This document shows positions 35,090 through 45,934 of a stretch of 64,000 bases of DNA, one piece after another. A program made the position numbers and the translations under genes. Source of the stretch: Deltaproteobacteria bacterium (lineage in GTDB: Bacteria > Myxococcota_A > Polyangia > Nannocystales > Nannocystaceae); contig JADJEE010000002.1 in NCBI GenBank assembly GCA_016709225.1, forward strand, positions 496,001-560,000. Reading direction: 5' to 3'. The notes below the pieces were generated by a model. That model worked only from the letters and a program-made list of their open reading frames with translations. It searched no databases and was not told the DNA's origin. The stretch's first letter is position 1. Every line of letters starts with the position of its first letter.

Positions 35090-35364
35090 GGGGTGCAATC
35101 GCGGAGTGCACCGTGGGTGCCAAGGTCACCGGCGGATGGGTGCAGGCGTCATCGCGCGCCGAGCCGCGCAGCCACGCCCACCCGAGTCACGCCCGCCCGT
35201 GGCGTTTCGGACTCACCACGGCGTCGATGCCCCGCCTCGATCTCCGCACGCGCCTCGTGGCTCGATGGCGCGCCGTCGCCCAGCCCAACCATCACCCGAA
35301 GACGCGATCGATGCGGATGACGTGGGCCGAACAGAGCTGGCCGACCACTTGCACAACCGACGGC

Positions 35365-35529
35365 ATGCCCAACACACCCGACAATCGAGGTACGAACAAG
35401 GACCGCCCGACCACCACGCGGCCGGACACCCACCAGCCCGACGAGAATCGGCCACTGCGAGCGCCGGGTCAGGGCAAGGACGTCGAGCGGGCCCCCGGCC
35501 GCAGCAACGACGACAGCGACGCGACCTGA
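35365..35529 (+). CDS. possible small hydrophilic disordered protein
   Basis: A 54-residue frame from ATG 35365. It is rich in Asp, Asn, Pro, Thr, Arg and Gln and has almost no hydrophobic residues, so it would be fully disordered. Small proteins of this composition occur in myxobacteria and soil bacteria, but a chance frame is possible. It ends just inside the decamer repeat. No ribosome-binding site stands out. Confidence 0.3.
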   Translation: MPNTPDNRGTNKDRPTTTRPDTHQPDENRPLRAPGQGKDVERAPGRSNDDSDAT

Positions 35530-35572
35530 ACGCGACCTGAACGCGACCTGACGCGACCTGACGCGACCTGAC
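35521..35572. repeat. five-copy 10-11 bp tandem repeat
   Basis: Two 11-bp units (GCGACCTGAAC at 35521-35531 and 35532-35542) are followed by three 10-bp units (GCGACCTGAC) to 35572, then a broken sixth copy. About one helical turn per unit places the same face of DNA in line at each copy, as in multi-site protein binding. It lies upstream of nothing on the plus strand and about 90 bp beyond the end of the gene at 35658. Slippage is the likely origin. Confidence 0.9.
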
Positions 35573-35596
35573 GCGATCGGATGGTCGAGCCGTGTG

Positions 35597-35627
35597 GCGA
35601 CCCGGCTGCACTTCGGAGCCGGGTCGC
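35597..35627 (-). terminator. perfect 11-bp hairpin, probable terminator
   Basis: GCGACCCGGCT at 35597-35607 pairs exactly with AGCCGGGTCGC at 35617-35627 around a 9-base loop. It lies 31 bp beyond the stop of the minus-strand gene at 35658-36131, the expected place for an intrinsic-type terminator. The lack of a T run is usual in very GC-rich genomes. Confidence 0.5.
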
Positions 35628-35657
35628 AGGTGGTGCGGCGACCGACGGTGGAGATCA

Positions 35658-36131
35658 TCAGGAGGGATGCACGATCGTCACCTTCAGCGGGAATCGCCGG
35701 TCCGGACCCAAGCCCGCAGGGGCCCCGTCCGATGCGGCCTCCGCCTCGGGCACGTACTCGGGATCCTGACGCGCCGGCGAATTCACGTCCTCCTCGGTCA
35801 GCACCCAGACGTCGACGTCCTCGTAGCCACCGACCTTGTCCGGGTAGCGCAGCCTGCGGCACGAGATCGCCTGCGCGCCGCTACCTTCGAGGAAGGTGCT
35901 CTCGGTGCCGATCGGACCCACGCCTGTGGTGTCGACGACGTGGTCCCCCGCCTCCGGCCGAATCTCGATCGTGAGCGTCGCTGACCCCGTCGGCGTGAAC
36001 TTGATCTCTCGAATCGTCCTCGAGTCGCCCTCGAGATGGAACGTGCCCGCGTCCGAGGCGCGTGTTCGCAGGGTGGTCGTCGTGAACGGCGTCGTTTGGC
36101 CGCCGATGAAGGTGATGATGCCGTCGGACAT
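35658..36131 (-). CDS. hypothetical beta-rich protein, 157 aa
   Basis: A 157-residue protein with a good ribosome-binding site (GGGAGGA, 9 bases before ATG 36131). It opens MSDGIITFIGGQTTPFTTTTLRT and continues with alternating strands rich in Thr, Val and Ile (ATLTIEIRPEAG, VDVWVLTEEDV). The C-terminal part is acidic and ends with a strand (KVTIVHPS). There is no signal peptide or cysteine cluster; the single Cys is in ISCRRL. The fold looks like a jelly-roll or beta-sandwich. It is the next gene after the kinase/TPR unit on the same strand, 21 bp downstream. Function unknown. Confidence 0.75.
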   Translation of the reverse strand: MSDGIITFIGGQTTPFTTTTLRTRASDAGTFHLEGDSRTIREIKFTPTGSATLTIEIRPEAGDHVVDTTGVGPIGTESTFLEGSGAQAISCRRLRYPDKVGGYEDVDVWVLTEEDVNSPARQDPEYVPEAEAASDGAPAGLGPDRRFPLKVTIVHPS

Positions 36132-36152
36132 GTGAAGAGATCCTCCCGCTTG

Positions 36153-37214
36153 CTAGTGATGGTGTTCTGCGATGATGCGATCGAGTTCTTCGACCGCGTC
36201 TTTGTCCTGAATCCGCTGGAAGTACTGCTGCGCGTGCGTGGCGACGTCGACCACGCGGGCACGCGGCGCACCGAGCTTCGCCAGCGCGCGGGCGAGATCG
36301 AGTCGCGCGTCGGCGAGCTGGGGTTCGTGTTCGTCGCCCGCGCCGGCGAGTTGCTCGATGGCCGCCTCGAGCAGCTCGACCGCGGCCGCCGCGTGGCCCT
36401 GCGCCAGGCTGACCGCCCCCAGCCCGGCAGTGGCGTAGGCCAGCACGGCGGGGTCGATGTCGGGCTGCGCGAGGACCTGGCGAAAGAGGCGCTCGGCCTC
36501 GTCCTCGCGGCCGAGCTCGTGCAGCGACCACGCCATGCCCTGATCCATGATCGCGATCTCGACCGGATCGTGGCGCGCGCGGGCCTCGTCGCGCCCCGTC
36601 GCCATCAACGCCAGCATCCGCCGGTCGTCACCACGCGCTTGGGCGATCTCGATCAGTAGCACCAGCGCACCCTCCTTGCGTTCGATGTGATCGACCGGAA
36701 GGTGCTCGCGCTGCAGGGTCCACGCGCGCTCTGCCGCCGACTCGGCACCATCGAGCTGCCCGGCTGCGAGCAGCAGCTGCGCCTGCAACGTCAGCACCGG
36801 AGCGATGCGGACCGAGTCGACGCCGTAGTGGTGCTCGAGGATGTCCCGGGCGCGGTCGGCGTACGCGAGCGAGGCGTCGGGCTCGCCCAAGTCCCGGGTC
36901 ACGAGCGCCAGCCCGAGCAGAGCGTCGCCGACGTCGGGGTGATCGCCGCCCAGTCGAGCCTCGCGCAGCTCGAGGGTGCGCCGGTCGAGTGTTGCCGCCT
37001 CGGCGAACGCCCCTCGGCGCGCTGCGATACCGGCGAGCGCGAGCCAGGTCTCCGCCCACCGCGGATCATCGGCGGCGAGCACCTTGCCGAGCTCCACCAG
37101 CGCGGCGCGGTGCGAGGCCTCGGCCGCGACGTCGTCGCCGGCGACGCTCTCGCAGCGGCCGCGGGCATCGAGCACGTCGGCGAAGGCACGGGGCGGACGA
37201 CCCAGGCGCAGCAC
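36153..37214 (-). CDS. TPR-repeat protein, detached C-terminal half of a kinase-TPR gene
   Basis: A 353-residue all-helical protein with about seven TPR units, for example ETWLALAGIAARRGAFAEAATLDRRTLELREARLG followed by HPDVGDALLGLALVTRDLG. It reads in the same frame as the kinase at 37236-38981 and is separated only by a TAA at 37236-37238. Across that stop the sequence continues LRLAEAGVLRLGRPP, typical of the helical tails in these kinases. GTG 37214 could allow reinitiation. It is best read as the lost or separately made TPR half of a single kinase-TPR protein like the one at 39972-42866. TPRs would bind partner proteins or sense a ligand. Confidence 0.75.
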   Translation of the reverse strand: MLRLGRPPRAFADVLDARGRCESVAGDDVAAEASHRAALVELGKVLAADDPRWAETWLALAGIAARRGAFAEAATLDRRTLELREARLGGDHPDVGDALLGLALVTRDLGEPDASLAYADRARDILEHHYGVDSVRIAPVLTLQAQLLLAAGQLDGAESAAERAWTLQREHLPVDHIERKEGALVLLIEIAQARGDDRRMLALMATGRDEARARHDPVEIAIMDQGMAWSLHELGREDEAERLFRQVLAQPDIDPAVLAYATAGLGAVSLAQGHAAAAVELLEAAIEQLAGAGDEHEPQLADARLDLARALAKLGAPRARVVDVATHAQQYFQRIQDKDAVEELDRIIAEHHH

Positions 37215-37235
37215 CCCTGCCTCCGCGAGTCGCAG

Positions 37236-38981
37236 TTATGTTATTGTGGTGGGGGCATCGCGCAGCTGCGTCGCAACCGTGCCCGCGAGCCGACGCCACG
37301 CATCGGCGGCGAGCTCATCGCGCCCGGCCTCGACCGCCAGCGCTGCCGCCTCTCGCAGATCCTCGAGCGCCGCTTGGGAACGACCGGATTGCGCGAGCAC
37401 GCGGCCGCGCGCGAGCCGGGCCTCGGCCCGCGCCTGCGCGTCGCCGGTACGATCCGCCTGCGTGACCGCCTGCTCTGCGGTGGCCTCGGCCTCCGGCACG
37501 CGCCCCGCGGCCAACCACAGCGACGCGTGGTCTGCCGCGGCGATCGCATCGCGGACGCCCGGGGACGACTGTGCCGTCGCTGGCTCCGCGGGCGCGAGGC
37601 ATTGCGGGGTCGCGCCGAGTTCTTCGACCACGCGATCGCCGTGGACCAGCAGCTCGTCGGAGCCCTCGGCGAGCATCGACGAAACCCGCGCGAGGCGATC
37701 GCGGGCACGCTGCAGGCACGCCATCTGCGTCCGAGCATCGGGTTCGAGCGCCGCGCTGGTTCGCAGCGCACAGAGTTCGGTCATCTCGCCGTGCCACCCG
37801 GTTGCGTAGGCATCGAGCACGGTCGCGACCGTCTGTTGCATCCGCGGCGCCCACGGTTTGTCGCTGCCTTCGAACGCTGCGGCGACGCTGCGGCGGACGT
37901 CGGCGTCCCAGACACCCACGAGCTGTTCGTCGGGGTCGAGACACTCGGCCGCAGGCGCAGGTGCAACCAGGGCGACCGGGATCGCCACGAGCGCAGCGCC
38001 GCCGAGGCTCCACACGTAGGAGCGTTGGTACCACGCGGGTGCCCGCAGGGCCGACAGCAGCGCGGCCATGCTGGGCCAGCGATCGTCGGGGTCGCGCGCG
38101 AAGCCGCGGCGGAGCGCGCGATCGATCCGTCGCGGCACGCGACCGCGGGCTCCGAGCGCGCTGCGTTCGAAGCTGACGTAGTGCATCTGCGCGAGTTCAT
38201 CGGCGCTGAAGGGGAATGCGCCGTGCAGCGCCTCCCACAGCGCGACGCAGAAGGCGAATTGATCCGAGCGCTCGTCGACCTCGCCCTGGCTACGCTGCTC
38301 CGGCGAGCTATAGGGGATCGTCCCGCGGGCGGGTCGCACGTCGACCAGCGTGTCGTCGTCGTCGAGGCGTCGCGAGACCTCGCGGGCGAGGCCGAAGTCC
38401 ACCACGCGCACGCGTCCGTCGCGACCGACGAGTAGGTTGCCGGGCTTGAGATCGAGGTGGAGTACGCCGGCGGCATGCACCGCCGCGAGGCCATCGCCGG
38501 CTTGGAGGTAGACCGACAGCACCTCCTGCCACGAGCGTCGCTGGGCCTGCCACTTGGCGAGGGAGTCGCCGTCGACGAACTCCATCACGATGTACGTCGC
38601 CGCGTCGTCCTGCGCGAAGACGTCGAGCACCTGCACCACGTTGGGGTGGTTGAGGGCGAGCATCACCTTCGCCTCGCGCAGCGCGCGGGCAGCCGCGCCC
38701 ATGCGCTGGGCCACCTCGGGCCGGAGCCGCTTGATCGCGACCGTCTTGTCGATCCGCGGATGCCGGGCGCGATAGACCTCGCCGTAGGCACCCTCGCCGA
38801 CCAGCGCCTCGAGGGTGTACTCGCCGACGCGGACGCTCGCGACCCCGCCGAAGGCCCGCTCGATGCGGGCGATGCAGACCTCGTCGCCGAGGCCGGGCGC
38901 GGCGTCGCGGGGCCGGGCGGCACGTAGACGCGCCTCCACGGCGTCGCCCCCCTCGCCCGACTCCGGCTCGTCGACCTCCAT
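37236..38981 (-). CDS. Hanks-type Ser/Thr kinase, non-RD (HLD), truncated by in-frame TAA
   Basis: A 581-residue membrane kinase. Glycine loop VGEGAYGEV (61-69), Lys84, Glu103, Asp177/Asn182 in HLDLKPGN, DFG at 195-197 and SPE at 226-228 are present. The usual HRD Arg is replaced by Leu (codon CTC, one base from CGC), making it a non-RD kinase, which usually means activation-loop phosphorylation is not needed. A membrane helix (about 325-345) is followed by an extracytoplasmic or helical region with Cys pairs. The frame ends at a TAA beside a short AT-rich stretch (37236-37250) in otherwise GC-rich coding DNA, and TPR coding resumes in the same frame. It is divergent from an ECF sigma gene. 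Confidence 0.88.
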   Translation of the reverse strand: MEVDEPESGEGGDAVEARLRAARPRDAAPGLGDEVCIARIERAFGGVASVRVGEYTLEALVGEGAYGEVYRARHPRIDKTVAIKRLRPEVAQRMGAAARALREAKVMLALNHPNVVQVLDVFAQDDAATYIVMEFVDGDSLAKWQAQRRSWQEVLSVYLQAGDGLAAVHAAGVLHLDLKPGNLLVGRDGRVRVVDFGLAREVSRRLDDDDTLVDVRPARGTIPYSSPEQRSQGEVDERSDQFAFCVALWEALHGAFPFSADELAQMHYVSFERSALGARGRVPRRIDRALRRGFARDPDDRWPSMAALLSALRAPAWYQRSYVWSLGGAALVAIPVALVAPAPAAECLDPDEQLVGVWDADVRRSVAAAFEGSDKPWAPRMQQTVATVLDAYATGWHGEMTELCALRTSAALEPDARTQMACLQRARDRLARVSSMLAEGSDELLVHGDRVVEELGATPQCLAPAEPATAQSSPGVRDAIAAADHASLWLAAGRVPEAEATAEQAVTQADRTGDAQARAEARLARGRVLAQSGRSQAALEDLREAAALAVEAGRDELAADAWRRLAGTVATQLRDAPTTIT

Positions 38982-39112
38982 CTCGCACCAGTGTGTCGCA
39001 GCCGCGTGGAACGATCCCCGAAAGTCGCGCGCGTCCGCTTTTTCCCGCGAGGCCGGGTCCCCGCGCGGCCCGGCCCGCGTCCACCACCGTGGTAGAGTCG
39101 GGTTGCCCTGCG

Positions 39113-39721
39113 ATGCCCACCGACCTCGAGCTACTCGCGCGCGCCCGGGCGGGGGAACGGGCCGCCTGGTCCGAGCTGGTGCGCCTGCACTGCCCCGCGG
39201 TGCGTCGGTTCTATCGCACGATGACGCCCCCGGAGGCCGTCGACGATCTGACGCAGGAGACCTTTCTGCGCCTCGAGCGGGCCTTCGCGGCGCAGCGAGC
39301 GGTGCTCAGCTTTCGCAGCTTCCTCTTCGGCATCGCGCGCAACGTACTGCACGAGTTCATCCGCGAGCGCACGCGTTCGACCCGCAACCTCGACGACGTC
39401 TCGGCGGTCGACCTCGATCCTCGCCCGTCGTCGGTGTTGATCGCGCGGGCCGATCGCGCGGCGCTGGTCGAGGCGCTGCGTCACCTGACGATCCAGCATC
39501 AGCTCGTGCTGCAGCTCTTCTACTGGGAAGACATGACGACCGCCGAGATCGCCGCCGTGCTCGACGAGAACGAGAACACGATCCGTGGTCGCGTGACGCG
39601 GGCGCGAGCGCGACTGCGCGAGCTACTGGCACAGTTCGATCGGCAGGGCATGGTGCCGCGGGGCAGCGACGCCGAGTTCGATGCCTTCGCGAGCGCGACG
39701 CGCGAGCACGTCGGCGGCTGA
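39113..39721 (+). CDS. ECF-type sigma factor divergent from Ser/Thr kinase
   Basis: A 202-residue sigma-70 family factor from ATG 39113. Region 2 (LVRLHCPAVRRFYRTM...VDDLTQETFLRLERAF) and region 4 (IQHQLVLQLFYWEDMTTAEIAAVLDENENTIRGRVTRARARL) are intact, and the start is correctly spaced. It is divergent from the HLD kinase, 131 bp apart, and resembles the sigma factor at 28348-28950 in both size and region 4 (QLFYWE/ELYFWE). Both thus belong to one subgroup that travels with membrane kinases. No anti-sigma gene is adjacent. 250 bp without a gene follow it; nothing is visible there. Confidence 0.92.
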   Translation: MPTDLELLARARAGERAAWSELVRLHCPAVRRFYRTMTPPEAVDDLTQETFLRLERAFAAQRAVLSFRSFLFGIARNVLHEFIRERTRSTRNLDDVSAVDLDPRPSSVLIARADRAALVEALRHLTIQHQLVLQLFYWEDMTTAEIAAVLDENENTIRGRVTRARARLRELLAQFDRQGMVPRGSDAEFDAFASATREHVGG

Positions 39722-39971
39722 CGCGGTTCGCCGTCGGTTCGACGTGCAGCTCGTCACCGCGTCGCTGGCGACCCACGTGTGCTTCGCATCATGCCGCGCA
39801 GCCGCTGCCTCGCCGCCCTTCGCCGCCTGCACAGCCAGCCGTCGCGCAACGGCCACGACTGCGCCGGCTTCGATCGCCAGGCGCTGGGCTCGGACGTCCC
39901 GTCGCGCGCGTGGCCGCCGACGATGCGAGGCGACGTGTGCGTGCCCGCCCACGGCGAAGGGGGCGACCGCG

Positions 39972-42866
<2,895 letters not shown>

Positions 42867-42885
42867 GCGTGTTCACGAGCGTCGC

Positions 42886-44229
42886 TCAGTTCCGTCGCAG
42901 GCGCGCGACGAAGAAGCCCTCGGTCGCGTCGTCCTCGGGGGTCCACGTGCGCGCATGCTCGAGCTCGAGGCCGCCGCGGTCGAGCGCCTCGTGCACGCGC
43001 TGCTCGCCTTCGTCCGGCTCGGCCGAACACACCGCGTAGACCAGCCGCCCCCCCGGTCGCAGTCGATCACACGCCCGCGCCAGCAACTGCGACTGGGTGG
43101 GCGTGGCGGCAGCGAGGTCTTCGTAACGACGGTGCCAGCGGATCTCCGGGTGCCGCGCGAGGTTGCCCAGGCCGGTGCAGGGCACGTCGAGCACGATCGC
43201 GTCGAACGGCGTGTACGCGTCGAGCTCGGGCAACTCGCCGCACAGGTCGCCCGCGATCGCGTGCAGCTGCAGGGTCTCGACATCGAGCCGACCGCGATCG
43301 ATCAGGCGATCGTGCTGCGCGAGCTTCTTGGCATCGATGTCGACCGCGACCAGCTCGCCCTCGCGCGTCATCAGCTCCGCGAGCTGCAGCGTCTTGACCC
43401 CGAGGCCGGCACAGGCATCGAGCACGCGCTCGCCGGGCCGCGGCGCCAGCTCGATCGCGGGCTGCTGGGCCGCGAGCCCCTGCACCGAGACCAAGCCCTC
43501 GTCGTGCAGTGCGCCGAAGAAGAGATCGCCACCGCCGTGGACCCGCAGCGCCTGCGGCTGGCCCTCGACCGCCTCGATGCGCGCGTGGGGGCGCTCCTCC
43601 AGCAGCCGCGCGCGCGCGGCCTCGGCGTCGATGCGCGACAGGTCGACCCGCAGATCGACGCTCGGCACCTCGGCCAGCGCGGCCGCGCGTCGCAGCGCCC
43701 GCTCCGCACCGAGCTGCTTGAGCCATCGGCCCGCGAGCCAGCGGGGGACGCTGTAGCGCCGCGCGAGCACGTCGAGCGGCGCACCGGCGGCCAGCGCCTC
43801 GTCGCGCTGCGTCGCGCCCGCGCCCACGCGCTCGAGCACCGCGTGGGCCAGCTTCGCGAGGCGTCGGCTGGGATCGAACGCGAGCGAGGCCGCGATGGTG
43901 TGATCGATGGCGTTGTCCGCCGAGCGATGCAGCTCGATGATCTCGTAGGCACCGACGCGCAGCAGCCATCGCGGCAGCTCGCCCAGCCGCGCCGCATCGT
44001 GGGCGACCGCATCGATGTGGGCGTCGAGCCGCGCGCGGTGCCGGAGCACGCCATAGACCAGCGCGGTGACCAGCGCGCGTGCGCCGGGCTCCATCGCACC
44101 CGGTCGCTCGAGCAGCTCGCCGAGCACCCGGTTGCTGAACGCGGCCTCGCGGTCGATGCTGCGCAACGCCTGCACCGCCAGCTGCTGCGGCACCAACGTC
44201 CGCGAGGCGGCGCGACTGCGGGAGGCCAT
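42886..44229 (-). CDS. rsmB: 16S rRNA (cytosine-967 C5)-methyltransferase
   Basis: A 447-residue RsmB. The N-terminal NusB-like helical domain (about 15-140, AVQALRSIDREAAFSNRVLGELLE) binds RNA. The C-terminal Rossmann methyltransferase has the SAM motif LDACAGLGVKTLQLAELM, DVPCTGLGNLARHPEIRW with Cys near 347, and VYAVCSAEPDEGE with a second Cys; the two cysteines are the catalytic pair of m5C enzymes. It methylates C967 of 16S rRNA. The helix near the end (TEGFFVARLRR) is typical. It follows the kinase-TPR gene by 20 bp on the same strand but is a housekeeping gene, so any shared transcript is incidental. Confidence 0.95.
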   Translation of the reverse strand: MASRSRAASRTLVPQQLAVQALRSIDREAAFSNRVLGELLERPGAMEPGARALVTALVYGVLRHRARLDAHIDAVAHDAARLGELPRWLLRVGAYEIIELHRSADNAIDHTIAASLAFDPSRRLAKLAHAVLERVGAGATQRDEALAAGAPLDVLARRYSVPRWLAGRWLKQLGAERALRRAAALAEVPSVDLRVDLSRIDAEAARARLLEERPHARIEAVEGQPQALRVHGGGDLFFGALHDEGLVSVQGLAAQQPAIELAPRPGERVLDACAGLGVKTLQLAELMTREGELVAVDIDAKKLAQHDRLIDRGRLDVETLQLHAIAGDLCGELPELDAYTPFDAIVLDVPCTGLGNLARHPEIRWHRRYEDLAAATPTQSQLLARACDRLRPGGRLVYAVCSAEPDEGEQRVHEALDRGGLELEHARTWTPEDDATEGFFVARLRRN

Positions 44230-44316
44230 CCGGCCTCGCTTGTAGAGGATTCTCGCCGCGCTGCCAACGGCCACCGACGCCGCGGTGCGCCCTGCTCTGC
44301 TACCCTTGCCACGACC

Positions 44317-44766
44317 ATGCGCACGCCCGCTGGCCTCGCCGCGTTCGTGATCGTCGCCGCGCTCGCCTGCGACGCCGACGAACCCGACGACGCGGCGAGC
44401 GGCGCCGACGCGCTGCTGCGCGCGCTGCAGGACGCCGACTACGCCGCCTGGGACTCGACCGAGGTGCCCGCGCCGAGCTTCCACGGCGCGCAGGTGCGCG
44501 TGTTCGCGGACCCGACGCTGGCGCAGGCGCAGGCCGGCGCCGCGATCAGTCGCTGGCCCACCGGTGCCACCGCGATCGCAGAGGTCCGTGGTGCCGATGC
44601 GAGCGAGCTGTCGGCCTTGCTGGTCGCGCGCCGCGATCGCGACGCCTGGCTGTGGGCGGCCTACGACCGCGAGCAATCCGCGACCAGCTACGGCACCGCC
44701 GTCGCGTGCGTGCACTGCCATGCCGCGGGCGACGATTTCCTGCGCTCGTTCACGCTGCCGGAGTGA
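44317..44766 (+). CDS. small lipoprotein with C-terminal c-type haem motif (P460-like)
   Basis: A 149-residue lipoprotein (signal peptide ends at Cys18, VAALAC). The last 25 residues contain CVHCH, a CxxCH haem-attachment motif, followed by an FLRSF segment. Earlier parts contain ISRWPTGATAIAEVRG and WLWAAYDREQSATSYG. The length, the strand-rich body and the C-terminal CxxCH are as in cytochrome P460/c'-beta-like proteins, where the haem is near the C-terminus. It could be a small electron carrier or a NO/hydroxylamine-handling haem protein. Its 3' end overlaps the convergent MFS gene by 17 bp. Confidence 0.7.
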   Translation: MRTPAGLAAFVIVAALACDADEPDDAASGADALLRALQDADYAAWDSTEVPAPSFHGAQVRVFADPTLAQAQAGAAISRWPTGATAIAEVRGADASELSALLVARRDRDAWLWAAYDREQSATSYGTAVACVHCHAAGDDFLRSFTLPE

Positions 44767-45934
44767 GCACGCGACGCAGCACCAGCGCCAGCAACACCGT
44801 GGCGATCGCGACCCCGGCGGCGACGCCGAAGGTGAGCGCTGGGCCACCCAGCTCCCAGCAGACCCCCGCGACCACGCCACCGACGATCGCCGCCACGCCG
44901 GTGGTGAGGTGCAGCAGGCCGAACGCGGTGCCGCGCAGATCGGCGGGCGCCAGCGCGGCGATCCACGCCGACAGCAAGCCCTGCCCGAGCGCCATGTGCA
45001 GGCCGAACAACAGCAGCCCCGCGAAGCTGGTCGCGATCGAGCCGCCCTGCGCGAGCACGAGCTGCGCCGCGACCAACACCAGGCCCGACGCGAGGAAGAG
45101 CCGCACCCGCGGCATCGTGTCGGCGAGCCGCCCGGCCGGAAACGCGGCCAGCGCATAGATGGCGTTCATCGCCACCAGCACCAGCGGTGAGTTCGGCACC
45201 GAGAGCCCGCGGGCGACCGTCGCGAGCACGAGGAACGTCTCGCTGGTGCGACCGATCGTCAGCAGCGCGGTCAGGGCCAGCACCGCCCAGATGCCACGGT
45301 CGAGCTCGCGGACGCGCCGCCACGAGACCGGCCCCTTGCCGACCTTCGCGCGATGCTCCGCGGGCTCGCGCACCGCCGTCGCCAGCACGACCACGGCGAT
45401 CAGCGCTGGCACCACCGCGAACGCGAACGCGAGGCGGTAGGAGTTCTGGCTGCCGACCATCCACGCCAACGCACACAGCGGGCCGAGCACCGCACCGATG
45501 GTATCGAGCGCCTGTCGCAACCCATACGCGGCGCCGCGGTGCTCGGGTGCCGTGATGTCGGCGATCAACGCGTCTCGCGGCGCGCCGCGGATGCCCTTGC
45601 CCACGCGGTCGGCCGCGCGCGCGGCCGCGATCGGCCACAGCGAGTTCGCGAACACGAACAACGGCTTGCTCAGCGCCGACATCGCGTAGCCGATCACCGC
45701 CAGTCGCTTGCGTCGGCCGCTGCGATCGCTCCACGCACCCGAGACGATCTTGAGCCCCGACGCGATCGCCTCGGACGCCCCGTCGAGCACGCCGATCGCG
45801 ACCACCGAGATGCCGAGCTCGATCGACAGGAACGTCGGCAGCAGCGCGTGGATCGTCTCCGACGACAGATCCATGAGCAGGCTGACCACGCCCAGTGCCC
45901 AGACCGCGCGCGGCAGCCGTCGCCAGCCGCTCAT
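44750..45934 (-). CDS. MFS transporter
   Basis: A 394-residue major facilitator with 12 hydrophobic segments. SDRSGRRKR between helices 2 and 3 is the MFS motif A, and RVGKGIRGAPRDALIADI in the N-terminal half is the signature of a subgroup with a large loop between helices 4 and 5. No signal peptide. ATG 45934 overlaps the stop of the upstream redoxin-like gene (ATGA), so the two are coupled. The substrate cannot be inferred; such members export drugs or import small acids. Confidence 0.85.
   Translation of the reverse strand: MSGWRRLPRAVWALGVVSLLMDLSSETIHALLPTFLSIELGISVVAIGVLDGASEAIASGLKIVSGAWSDRSGRRKRLAVIGYAMSALSKPLFVFANSLWPIAAARAADRVGKGIRGAPRDALIADITAPEHRGAAYGLRQALDTIGAVLGPLCALAWMVGSQNSYRLAFAFAVVPALIAVVVLATAVREPAEHRAKVGKGPVSWRRVRELDRGIWAVLALTALLTIGRTSETFLVLATVARGLSVPNSPLVLVAMNAIYALAAFPAGRLADTMPRVRLFLASGLVLVAAQLVLAQGGSIATSFAGLLLFGLHMALGQGLLSAWIAALAPADLRGTAFGLLHLTTGVAAIVGGVVAGVCWELGGPALTFGVAAGVAIATVLLALVLRRVLTPAA

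Larger units (their letters stand above)
35090..35657. other. 568-bp intergenic region with small frame, repeat and hairpin
   Basis: No large gene is convincing here. The left part (35090-35364) shows nothing that I can support beyond the probable H1-gene promoter. The right part contains a possible 54-residue hydrophilic gene, a decamer tandem repeat and a perfect 11-bp hairpin, each listed separately. Confidence 0.6.

Noticed and set aside
35521..35572. CRISPR array
   Set aside because: Units are 10-11 bp and contiguous with no spacers, and no cas gene is near.
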